64,000 bases of DNA, taken from the NCBI RefSeq assembly GCF_036208045.1, contig NZ_CP121472.1, positions 2,801,531 through 2,865,530 of the forward strand, read 5' to 3'. Position 1 is the first letter of the stretch. Each line of letters starts with the position of its first letter. Source of the DNA: Thiorhodovibrio winogradskyi (GTDB taxonomy: Bacteria; Pseudomonadota; Gammaproteobacteria; Chromatiales; Chromatiaceae). Shown here one piece after another: positions 1 to 6,685 of this stretch. The translations under genes were made by a program, and so were the position numbers. The notes under the pieces are model-generated. The model saw only the letters and a program-made list of their open reading frames with translations. It was not told where the DNA came from and searched no databases.

Positions 1-452
1 AGGCGGCGCTGACCTACCTCGAGCCAACGCAATTCGGCGCGCTTTACTTTGCGCTGCTTGGAGCGCTGGCCCTGGGGATCTTTTTTGTGACCGAAGTGTG
101 GCGGACGCGACGGCCTGCCGGCACATTTAGCCATCCGGCATCGCCGGGAATCATGCCAGACGACACGCTACTCCTGGGTTCAAACCCATCACAGCGCGTC
201 ACACAATTGGCACCTTGGCATCTCGCCGCCGCCGTGGTGCTGGTCGCGGCGCTGAACGCACTCATGGTTTTGACGCACTTTCTGGCCATTGAGCAGGCCA
301 ATGTGGCTTACATGATCGCGGTAAAACGCACCAGCCTGCTCTTTGGTCTGCTCTATGGCTTTGTCTGCTTTCGCGAGCCACGCATGCGCCAGCGCCTGCC
401 GGCAGCCGGTCTGATGTTGATTGGCGTTTTTCTGATCGCTGGCAGCGACTGA
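1..452 (+). CDS. EamA/DMT-family permease, C-terminal part (cut by window edge)
   Basis: The frame is open from the left edge and stops at TGA 450-452, so only about the last 149 residues are visible and the start lies outside the window. Three hydrophobic stretches are separated by a polar loop. The tail has the pattern of drug/metabolite transporter family members: AYMIAVKRTSLLFG, a short loop with FREPRMRQRLPAAGL, then a last membrane helix. Such proteins are inner-membrane permeases with ten helices in two EamA repeats; the substrate cannot be told from sequence. An in-frame GTG at 87 is not a convincing start because coding continues upstream of it through LEPTQFGALYFALLGAL. Confidence is good for the family and low for any specific role. 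Confidence 0.75.
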   Translation, partial: AALTYLEPTQFGALYFALLGALALGIFFVTEVWRTRRPAGTFSHPASPGIMPDDTLLLGSNPSQRVTQLAPWHLAAAVVLVAALNALMVLTHFLAIEQANVAYMIAVKRTSLLFGLLYGFVCFREPRMRQRLPAAGLMLIGVFLIAGSD

Positions 453-548
453 GGGTGTTGGTCATGACCAGGCAATTAGATTCCACCCTGCCAATGCTAA
501 GTCGGCGTATCAATTCGCCTCTGCCTTCGCAGACAGAGAAATAACATT

Positions 549-1097
549 ATGTGTTCGATGGCATCACTTTTGTCAATGCCTCGGGAGCTTGAAGGTTTTC
601 CACCCATTCTTGGGTCGGCACCGCGAGTACTGGTGCTAGGCTCAATGCCGAGCGCGGCCTCCCTGGCGCGTGGTCAATACTATGGCCATCCGCGCAATGC
701 GTTTTGGCGGATCATGGCGCGACTGTTTGGCTGGCCAGCGGACCTGCCCTATCCCGAGCGCCGCGCGGCTTTGACCGAGTGCGGAGTAGCGCTTTGGGAT
801 GTCATTGCCCGCTGCGCGCGCGAGGGCAGCGCGGATGCGGCCATCGATAGCGCCAGCGTGGTGGTGAATCCCATCGCGGAATTGCTCGGTGAGCAGCCGG
901 GGATCCGGGCGGTTTTGTTCAATGGTGGCATGGCCGCGCGGGAGTTTCACCGGCGCATTGGTCCTGTGCTTGGCGCCAGGTTGGTGCAACTATCGCTGCA
1001 TCAGTTGCCATCGACCAGTCCGGCAATGGCGCGTTTCACCCTTGAGCGGAAGGTTGAAGCCTGGAGGATTTTGCTTCAGTTGCTTGGGGATGATTGA
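549..1097 (+). CDS. DNA-deoxyinosine / uracil-DNA glycosylase (Mug/HDG-type, UDG superfamily)
   Basis: This 182-residue protein begins its conserved core with FPPILGSAPRVLVLGSMPS, followed by SLARGQYYGHPRNAFW, the motif-1 region of the UDG family 6 (hypoxanthine-DNA glycosylase) and related Mug-like enzymes. Later come VLFNGG and the motif-2-like loop LPSTSPA. These enzymes flip out deaminated bases (hypoxanthine, uracil) and cleave the N-glycosidic bond in base-excision repair. The start is uncertain: ATGs at 549, 558 and 576 are all in frame before the conserved core and none has a strong ribosome-binding site. The last codons (Gly-Asp-Asp-stop) form the first copy of a 13-bp tandem repeat that runs on downstream. 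It converges on draG. Confidence 0.85.
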   Translation: MCSMASLLSMPRELEGFPPILGSAPRVLVLGSMPSAASLARGQYYGHPRNAFWRIMARLFGWPADLPYPERRAALTECGVALWDVIARCAREGSADAAIDSASVVVNPIAELLGEQPGIRAVLFNGGMAAREFHRRIGPVLGARLVQLSLHQLPSTSPAMARFTLERKVEAWRILLQLLGDD

Positions 1098-1149
1098 GGG
1101 GGATGATTGAGGGGGATGATTGAGGGGGATGATTGAGGGGGATGATTGA
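1085..1149 (+). repeat. 13-bp tandem repeat, five copies
   Basis: The unit GGGGGATGATTGA is repeated head to tail. Four copies are perfect (1098-1149) and the first (1085-1097) differs by one base and doubles as the final codons and stop of the glycosylase gene. It lies in the 130-bp gap between the convergent glycosylase and draG genes. It has no dyad symmetry that would suggest a terminator. It probably arose by slippage duplication of the 3' end of the gene. Confidence 0.95.
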
Positions 1150-1227
1150 GGCCGTGGGCTGTGAGTATTGTGCGGGCTGCCATCGAGCTTGGCGCACACG
1201 ACCTGTAAGCCAACCCCAACACCCACA

Positions 1228-2184
1228 TCAGCTGACCAGACCACTGCGCACAAAGGGCGAGAGCGCGAGCAGGGCGTGAGCCTGGCTGACGGCCTCCTGT
1301 TTGATGCGGCGTTCGAGGTGTCGGCTCCAGCGCACGGGGATATTGGCCGGCCCATGCAGGGCGCCGGCGATCATGCCGATGATGGCGCCGGTGGTATCGG
1401 CATCGCCGCCGCGATTGACGGCTTCGATCAGCGCGCTCTCGAAACTGTCGCTGGCGAACAGCGCCTGGAACACCACCTTGAGGGTATCGACGATGTAAGC
1501 GCTTGGGTTGTCGACGCGCTTGCGCTCGAAGCCGAAGCGGGGCTCCTCGGCGACCAGCGCCTCGGCCAGCAGTTTCAGGCCCTTTTTGTCGCTGCCCAGA
1601 ATGGCCGCCTGCACCATGCGAATGATGCACAGGGTGCCGGCATCCGACAGCCTGTTGTGGTGGGTCACATGGGCTTGGATACGGTTCGCCCGATCAACCG
1701 CTTCGGCATCGTCGCCCAGGGTGGCCAGGGCCACCGGCAGGCAGCGCATGCAGGCGCCATTGCCGGCGTCATAGTCGTTCTCCGGCATTTCGGTCTCGCC
1801 GCTCTGGCGAAAATGGGCAATCCCGCGACGCACGGTATTGCCAATATCGACCGGCTTGGTTCGCATCCAATCGCTAAAGGCCTCGGCCGCTGCCTGGGCC
1901 TCGACCCGCCCCGCCCGCAAAATGCCACGGCCCAGGGCCAGCGCCATTTCGGTGTCGTCCGTGACCTGGCCTTTACGCAGTTTCAGCCAGCCACCGCCGT
2001 GCATGTCCTTGTGCACTTGGTACTCGGCCTGAATCTCGCGTGGCATCATGAACTCGACCGTCGCGCCCAGGGCGTCACCAACGGCCAAACCAAGATAGGC
2101 CCCGACCGCGCGGCGACGGGTGAGCTCGCCCGAATCCGCGCGGGCAAGAAACAGGGCTTCGGGATCAAGGACTGAAACAAGCAT
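1228..2184 (-). CDS. draG: ADP-ribosyl-[dinitrogenase reductase] glycohydrolase
   Basis: This 318-residue protein of the ADP-ribosylglycohydrolase family should remove ADP-ribose from nitrogenase Fe protein and so reactivate it. Visible family motifs are GLAVGDALGATVEFM near the N terminus, the metal-binding VTDDTEMALALG, and RGGDADTTGAIIGMIAGAL near the C terminus; the Asp residues in these motifs bind the di-Mn site in known DraG. I start it at ATG 2184 (MLVSVLDPEAL), which overlaps the end of nifQ by 20 bp and fits the family length; a longer frame goes further upstream but only into nifQ. It is the last gene of the nifB operon. Its usual partner draT is not in this window. Identity as DraG rather than a general ADP-ribosylglycohydrolase rests on motifs plus the nif context. 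Confidence 0.9.
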   Translation of the reverse strand: MLVSVLDPEALFLARADSGELTRRRAVGAYLGLAVGDALGATVEFMMPREIQAEYQVHKDMHGGGWLKLRKGQVTDDTEMALALGRGILRAGRVEAQAAAEAFSDWMRTKPVDIGNTVRRGIAHFRQSGETEMPENDYDAGNGACMRCLPVALATLGDDAEAVDRANRIQAHVTHHNRLSDAGTLCIIRMVQAAILGSDKKGLKLLAEALVAEEPRFGFERKRVDNPSAYIVDTLKVVFQALFASDSFESALIEAVNRGGDADTTGAIIGMIAGALHGPANIPVRWSRHLERRIKQEAVSQAHALLALSPFVRSGLVS

Positions 2185-2842
2185 GATAGTCCACACATTG
2201 GCCGCAGCTCGGTGCGCGGCAACTATAGATGCCTTCGGATTCACACAGTTGCTTGTAGAGAAAGCGCTTCCACTTCATATCTTTGATATTGCGCGCCGCC
2301 AGCGCGGGAAAGTTGCGCTGCATCAGGGCGGTCAGTTCGGCTCTGTCCAAGAGACCCAGATCCTGCCACAGATGATCATCGCCGCAACAACCGGCGGCAA
2401 CCATATGCGCCATCCACACTTCCGAGGGAGACTCACCAGCTTTATCCATCAGCAGAATACGCACCAGATCAGCGACTTCATCCATTCGGTCCGCGGCCAG
2501 GCGCGCTCCGGTGGCAACCGCGCCGCCAAGTTCCAGCCCCGGAAAGTGCCAGCGCATGAGACAGCCGAAGGCGGCCGGTTCCAGTCCCAGCCAATCGGGT
2601 AGCGCACCCTGTCCGCCACAGCGGCTCGCAATCATGCAGGCGTAGGCATGGTCGTTGCCGTGACCGGCCGCGTGCCGCATCAGTTGGTGAAAAAACTCAC
2701 GACTGTCAAGCAGGGGTTCCACCTCGACCGTCGGCTGTTTCGGAACCTGCACGGACGGCGAACCAGCCAACAACCCTGGCGGCTGTTCCGACTGTCCTCG
2801 CCAGGGGTCGCGGACCAAGACTCCCGAGCCGCGCGCCAGCAT
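2165..2842 (-). CDS. nifQ: Nitrogen fixation protein NifQ (molybdenum delivery)
   Basis: The protein has 225 residues. Its C terminus carries the NifQ cysteine signature C-x4-C-x2-C-x5-C (SCRAPSCGQCVDYHACF), which in characterised NifQ holds a Mo-Fe-S cluster used to pass molybdenum to FeMo-cofactor assembly on NifEN/NifH. The middle part (about residues 55-180) is the conserved NifQ helical region with HAYACMIASRCGG. The first 45 or so residues are Pro/Gly-rich and poorly conserved, so the true start could be internal. It starts 4 bp after the FeSII gene stop and overlaps draG by 20 bp, so translational coupling is likely. Confidence 0.9.
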   Translation of the reverse strand: MLARGSGVLVRDPWRGQSEQPPGLLAGSPSVQVPKQPTVEVEPLLDSREFFHQLMRHAAGHGNDHAYACMIASRCGGQGALPDWLGLEPAAFGCLMRWHFPGLELGGAVATGARLAADRMDEVADLVRILLMDKAGESPSEVWMAHMVAAGCCGDDHLWQDLGLLDRAELTALMQRNFPALAARNIKDMKWKRFLYKQLCESEGIYSCRAPSCGQCVDYHACFSP

Positions 2843-2846
2843 GGAA

Positions 2847-3194
2847 TCAGTACTCCACGAGGATATCTTCGTCGCGGACGATCATCTGACAGGCCAGCCG
2901 GTATTCGCTCGGCATATCATCCACATGCAGCTGATCGATTTGTTCCTGTGTGAGCTTACCCAGTTCCTTGAGAACGTTCTGCTCCTTGTCGGTCAAGAAA
3001 TAGCCCATGCGACCCTTACTGTCGACACTGGTGACTCGCACCAAGCAATGGCCACATTCGCCGTCCTGGCAGTCGAAGTTAACCGGCACCTTGTTCTCCT
3101 TGGCAAGTTTCAGCAAGGTCTCGGTGTGGCTACCGGCGACCGCGTAGACGGTCTTGTCCTTGTAGTCAGGATTGGAAAAAGTCACTAAGGCCAT
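2847..3194 (-). CDS. FeSII (Shethna protein II)-like 2Fe-2S ferredoxin
   Basis: This 115-residue ferredoxin has cluster ligands in CQDGECGHC and in RLACQMIV. It matches the FeSII protein of Azotobacter beyond the ligand loop: a long insertion starting LTDKEQNVLKELGKL and the ending RDEDILVEY are the hallmarks that separate FeSII from plant-type ferredoxins. Established work on Azotobacter shows that FeSII binds oxidised nitrogenase and shields it from oxygen in an inactive complex. The same role here is inferred from similarity and from its place in the nif operon between the 2Fe-2S ferredoxin gene and nifQ. The gap upstream contains a 7-bp tandem repeat. Confidence 0.88.
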   Translation of the reverse strand: MALVTFSNPDYKDKTVYAVAGSHTETLLKLAKENKVPVNFDCQDGECGHCLVRVTSVDSKGRMGYFLTDKEQNVLKELGKLTQEQIDQLHVDDMPSEYRLACQMIVRDEDILVEY

Positions 3195-3267
3195 GGTTGG
3201 GATACTCCGGATTGATATTTTCGTTGCTAGCTTTTCGCTGTTAATTGTTGGTTGCCAGTCGCTAGTT

Positions 3268-3319
3268 ACTAAACACTAACCACTAAACACTAACCACTAA
3301 CCACTAACCACTAACCACT
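3268..3319. repeat. 7-bp tandem repeat (ACTAACC/ACTAAAC), about 7.4 copies
   Basis: Seven head-to-tail heptamers plus a partial copy read ACTAAAC, ACTAACC, ACTAAAC, then four ACTAACC. They lie in the gap between the 2Fe-2S ferredoxin gene and the FeSII gene, within the nif transcription unit, and end 5 bp before the ferredoxin stop codon. In the nif mRNA the repeat reads as GGTTAGT units. No protein is encoded here. Confidence 0.95.
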
Positions 3320-3324
3320 CATTC

Positions 3325-3609
3325 TTAGGCGGGCTTGACGGTGCAGTCGCCGATAATCTGGGCTTGGCAGGCGAGGCGGTCGTGGCGGCTGGCCATGTTT
3401 TCGCGCAGGACTTTTTCCTCCAGCACCGAGGGCTCGGTCAGGTTGTTCCAGCCTTCGGTCACATGCATCATGCAGGTGCCGCAGTCGCCCTCGCGACAGC
3501 CGTAGATGATGCCGGCGCCGACTTTCTCCGAGACATCGATCACCCGAATGCCCGCGGGCACATTCACGGTTTGGCCGATATCCTCGAAGGTGACTTTTGC
3601 TTTTGCCAT
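3325..3609 (-). CDS. 2Fe-2S ferredoxin of nif cluster (FdxD-like)
   Basis: This 94-residue protein carries plant/vertebrate-type 2Fe-2S ligands in CREGDCGTCMMHV (Cys-x5-Cys-x2-Cys) and RLACQAQI. It is cytoplasmic, with no signal peptide. In diazotrophs such as Rhodobacter a comparable small 2Fe-2S ferredoxin (FdxD, ferredoxin V) is encoded in the nif region and thought to serve electron transfer or cluster supply for nitrogenase. It is third in the nifB operon, 79 bp after the 4Fe-4S ferredoxin gene. A general isc-type ferredoxin is less likely because of the loop sequence and the context. The symbol is left blank because FdxD orthology was not tested. Confidence 0.85.
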   Translation of the reverse strand: MAKAKVTFEDIGQTVNVPAGIRVIDVSEKVGAGIIYGCREGDCGTCMMHVTEGWNNLTEPSVLEEKVLRENMASRHDRLACQAQIIGDCTVKPA

Positions 3610-3688
3610 TGAGTGTTAACTCCTAATGTTGTCAGAAAAATATGTTGCCAGAACAATACCCTGGCCGGTGTACTGGTCGATGAAGGGC

Positions 3689-3967
3689 TCAGCGCGCCTG
3701 TATGCGTTCCCGCGTCTGGTCCCAGACACCAGGGGGAATGCCGGTCAGCGAGCCGGGCGGATTCACGGGTGCGCCGCTCGGGTCGAGAATGGCGCCCTCA
3801 ATGGGGCAGATGCTGGCGCACTGGGGTTCGGCGAACTCGCCCTCGCAGCCCGTGCAGCGCGCCGGATCAATGACGAAATGCGGCTTGCTGGCCAGCACCG
3901 CCTGTTGCGGGCATAAGGGCTCGCAGGCCCAGCAGTTCACACAATCGGTGGTGATGCGGTAGGACAT
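3689..3967 (-). CDS. fdxN: 2[4Fe-4S] ferredoxin of nif cluster (FdxN-like)
   Basis: This 92-residue ferredoxin has one cluster motif CVNCWACEPLCP and a second, CTGCEGEFAEPQCASICP, with the longer spacing typical of the nif-linked FdxN/ferredoxin III and Alvin-type clostridial-like ferredoxins. It is likely a low-potential donor for nitrogenase or for NifB radical-SAM chemistry, since fdxN next to nifB is a recurring arrangement. It starts 90 bp downstream of nifB with no promoter visible in the gap. A Pro-rich tail of about 30 residues follows the second cluster. Confidence 0.85.
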   Translation of the reverse strand: MSYRITTDCVNCWACEPLCPQQAVLASKPHFVIDPARCTGCEGEFAEPQCASICPIEGAILDPSGAPVNPPGSLTGIPPGVWDQTRERIQAR

Positions 3968-4057
3968 TGGGCTGCCTCCCTAGAATCCTGAGTCATCAAT
4001 TGCCGATCTGGTTCCAACCTCGGGTCGGCGCTCTTGCGTTTTCGCGGCTGGCGCTCA

Positions 4058-5527
4058 CTAAGCCGATAGCGCGCGAGACGCGGCGTTGGCAGCACCCTCG
4101 GTGTCGGTGTGCCAGTCGGCATGGGCTTGCCTGAGCGCGACCTTGATGGGAAGGCCGCTCTCGGCACTCAGCGGTCTTATTCCCTGGCGCTCCAGTCGCT
4201 GCCAGGCATTGAAACCAATACGGGTGCAGAGCAGGGCGTCGCAATCCTTAATCAGCTTGATGACCTCCGTGACCTTAGCCTCCGCGACTGGGTCTTGGCT
4301 TAGGTGCGAGGGCAAACCTGAAACCGGGCGCGTCTCGGTCAGGCGAGAGCTCTGGCCGTCAACCTGATAGACGCGCAGCACCTCGACTTCACTCAAGCTT
4401 TGGTCGATGCGCTGGCCATCACTGCTGGCCAGCGCGACGCGAAAGCTTGCCGCGGAGGATGCGAGCTTGGCCCGCCCTACCTGCGCCGCCGGCGATCCGC
4501 CAACCCCAGGCTTGGGCTGCGTCAGTGAGGTCAGCGACACCAGAACGGGCTGGAGTGACTTGGCTGTGCGTGCGGCTTCGATCTGGGCGCGCAACTGGGC
4601 ACGGCGCGCCATGGCCGCGACAGGATCGATCTCGAGCTTTTCGATGCGCTCGAGTGTGAACTCATCGTGGCGATCCTGACCGAGCATGCCAATGGCATCG
4701 GCGCGGCACTGCCGGCAGTGACTCATGATCTCCATGTCATTGGCGCAGGACTGTTGCACCGCGTGCAACTCCTTGGCGCTCGGCGCGCGTTGACCCATGA
4801 GCCCGAAGAAGGTGCCATGCTCGGGCTCGGCGATCAGCGGCATGATGTTATGGAGAAAGGCGCCTTTCTGCTTGACAATACGGCTGACCTCGGCCAGATG
4901 CAGGTCATTAACGCCAGGAATGAGTACCGAATTGATTTTGACCAGCACCCCGCGTTCAGCCAGCATCTCCAGGCCCATGAGTTGCTGCTCAATTAGAATG
5001 GCGGCCGCTTTGGCGCCGCGAATGCGCCGGTGTTGCCAAAAGATCCAGGGGTAAATCTGCGCGCCAATGTCCGCGTCCACACAGTTGATGGTGATGGTGA
5101 CGTGGTCGATGTTGTGCCGACAAAGTTCATCCACATGCTGGGGCAGCATCAGGCCATTGGTTGAAACGCATAGACGAATATCCGGAGCTTTCTCGGTCAA
5201 GGCCGCGAAGGTGGCGAAAGTGCGCTCCGGGTTGGCCAACGGATCGCCGGGTCCGGCAATACCAAGGACCGTGAGTTGGGGAATCTCGGCCGCGACGGCC
5301 AGGGTCTTCTTGACCGCCTGCTCCGGCGTCAAGAGTTCAGAGACCACGCCTGGGCGGGATTCGTTGGCGCAGTCGTACTTGCGATTGCAGTAGTGACATT
5401 GAATGTTGCAAGCCGGCGCCACGGCCACGTGCATGCGCGCATAATGATGATGCGCATCTTTCGAGAAGCAGGGATGATCGCGGATTTTCTCCCGCACCCC
5501 GGACGAATCAACAACCTTCAACTCCAT
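4058..5527 (-). CDS. nifB: Nitrogenase cofactor biosynthesis protein NifB with NifX-like tail
   Basis: The protein has 489 residues. Residues 1-310 are the radical-SAM core with ligands Cys40, Cys44 and Cys47 (PACNIQCHYCNRKYDC) and the downstream HCRQCRADAIGMLGQD stretch. Residues from about 370 form a C-terminal NifX/NafY-like domain (FRVALASSDG, VEVLRVYQVD, CDALLCTRIGFNAW, PIKVALRQ). NifB fuses two 4Fe-4S units with a SAM-derived carbide to make NifB-co, precursor of the nitrogenase active-site cofactor. A linker of about 40 residues rich in Ala/Ser/Pro separates the domains. It is the first gene of the operon and is preceded by a clear sigma-54 promoter and a NifA site. Confidence 0.97.
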   Translation of the reverse strand: MELKVVDSSGVREKIRDHPCFSKDAHHHYARMHVAVAPACNIQCHYCNRKYDCANESRPGVVSELLTPEQAVKKTLAVAAEIPQLTVLGIAGPGDPLANPERTFATFAALTEKAPDIRLCVSTNGLMLPQHVDELCRHNIDHVTITINCVDADIGAQIYPWIFWQHRRIRGAKAAAILIEQQLMGLEMLAERGVLVKINSVLIPGVNDLHLAEVSRIVKQKGAFLHNIMPLIAEPEHGTFFGLMGQRAPSAKELHAVQQSCANDMEIMSHCRQCRADAIGMLGQDRHDEFTLERIEKLEIDPVAAMARRAQLRAQIEAARTAKSLQPVLVSLTSLTQPKPGVGGSPAAQVGRAKLASSAASFRVALASSDGQRIDQSLSEVEVLRVYQVDGQSSRLTETRPVSGLPSHLSQDPVAEAKVTEVIKLIKDCDALLCTRIGFNAWQRLERQGIRPLSAESGLPIKVALRQAHADWHTDTEGAANAASRALSA

Positions 5528-5614
5528 GATGCCTCCCCTTGCAATCGGCCGCCGCCAAAGGCAGCACCCGATACGCGAAATTGCTCAGGCTTCAAGTCAG
5601 CCTTCGCTAGTAAA

Positions 5615-5630
5615 AGCAAATCGCGTGCCT
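5615..5630 (-). promoter_or_regulatory. Sigma-54 (-24/-12) promoter of the nifB operon
   Basis: Read on the minus strand the site is AGGCACGCGATTTGCT, matching TGGCAC-N5-TTGCW with the invariant GG at -24 and GC at -12. It ends 88 bp upstream of the nifB ATG. No second such site was seen in the gaps between the downstream genes, so it probably serves all six genes. Confidence 0.85.
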
Positions 5631-5691
5631 ACTTTGGCATCACAGGAAAGATTTATTTATTCAGTATGTTACAGATAGGCAACCAAGCATT

Positions 5692-5707
5692 TGTCGCAAG
5701 GGCGACA
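5692..5707. promoter_or_regulatory. NifA upstream activator sequence (TGT-N10-ACA)
   Basis: The palindromic site TGT-CGCAAGGGCG-ACA fits the NifA consensus exactly and lies about 60-75 bp upstream of the sigma-54 promoter of nifB, in the usual range for loop-assisted activation. It implies expression under fixed-nitrogen limitation and low oxygen. Confidence 0.75.
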
Positions 5708-5761
5708 GCACAAGCCGGCATTTTGTGCGATCCGCGACTCGTATGGAACGGGACGCAACCC

Positions 5762-6685
5762 ATGTATGAGCGCGCGCGTCCAGGCAATTGGCGAGGCCTG
5801 CGCCAGCTCATGTCATGGCCGATCATTCTTGGCTGCCTGTTGCTCGCCGCTAGCCCGAGCAAGGCGCTGCATCAGGGAACGGCGGACCTCGACGGACGCT
5901 ACCCTGCCGTGGTGGCCATGGGAACCCAGAACGAGATCCTCTGCAGCGCCACCAAAATCGGCGCGCGCCGACTCCTCACCGCGGCCCACTGCGTGGTGGA
6001 TACGCAAAGCGGTGAGCTGCGGCCATCCTTCGAGCCAGGAGGATCGATTGTCGTGAACCAGGCGCCCGTGCAACATCAGCCTGGCAGCGGTCTGATAGTG
6101 ACAGTCGCGCGGACCTTGCTCGCCCCAGACTATAAGCGCGGGCTGAAAGCCTTTCGCGCTTACAAAGTTCGGCGACTGACGGCGGCACGTGAGAGTGATG
6201 GGCCCGGATCAGCGCTACCCGAGATGACAGCGGAAGCCTCTCTGCAACAACGGCTGCGGTTGCGGCACCACTTCGCCGCGCGCTACCCGGATGTCGCCCT
6301 GATTGAACTTTACGTGGACACCCCTGAGATTCCCACCCTCCCGGTAAGGGCTGTCGCGCCAGCGCCAGGCGACAAAGTGATCCTGGTTGGTTATGGTTGC
6401 ACCCAGCCTGGGGAGAACGCCAGCCGGTCGGTCCGTCGCGGCTGGGGCCGCACCCGGATCATTCGCGCCGATGCGATCAACTTCTACAGCATGGCGGGGC
6501 AAAAGCAAGATGGCGCGCCATCCCTCTGCCCAGGCACTTCCGGCGGCCCGGTGTTGCAGCAAGGGCGAGTAGTTGGCGTCAACTGCGTGGTTTATGGACT
6601 GAATTCAAGAGCGGGCGCGCGATCCAACATGGCGGTCAATCTCGCGCCCCTGGCCGAGTGGCTCCGTTCAGCAGCGGGAGATTAA
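5762..6685 (+). CDS. Secreted trypsin-like (S1 family) serine protease
   Basis: From ATG 5762 the protein has 307 residues and a signal peptide (charged start, then SWPIILGCLLLAASPSKA). An alternative start at 5810 leaves the same signal core. The catalytic triad is visible: His in LLTAAHCVVD (His76), Asp in PDVALIELYVD, and Ser in CPGTSGGPVL. Another Cys pair (NEILCSATK with AAHC) would make the conserved disulfide near the His. It should act outside the cytoplasm, in the periplasm or secreted. The frame is open further upstream but overlaps nifB and its promoter, so that part is not credible as coding. Its stop directly abuts the stop of the convergent octahaem cytochrome gene. Substrate unknown. 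Confidence 0.85.
   Translation: MYERARPGNWRGLRQLMSWPIILGCLLLAASPSKALHQGTADLDGRYPAVVAMGTQNEILCSATKIGARRLLTAAHCVVDTQSGELRPSFEPGGSIVVNQAPVQHQPGSGLIVTVARTLLAPDYKRGLKAFRAYKVRRLTAARESDGPGSALPEMTAEASLQQRLRLRHHFAARYPDVALIELYVDTPEIPTLPVRAVAPAPGDKVILVGYGCTQPGENASRSVRRGWGRTRIIRADAINFYSMAGQKQDGAPSLCPGTSGGPVLQQGRVVGVNCVVYGLNSRAGARSNMAVNLAPLAEWLRSAAGD

Noticed and set aside
1168-2175. 335-residue plus-strand frame over draG
   Set aside because: Shadow of draG, which has the family metal-binding motifs on the minus strand.
3268-3319. Telomere or CRISPR array
   Set aside because: Direct heptamers without spacers, internal to a bacterial operon; neither a CRISPR nor a chromosome end.
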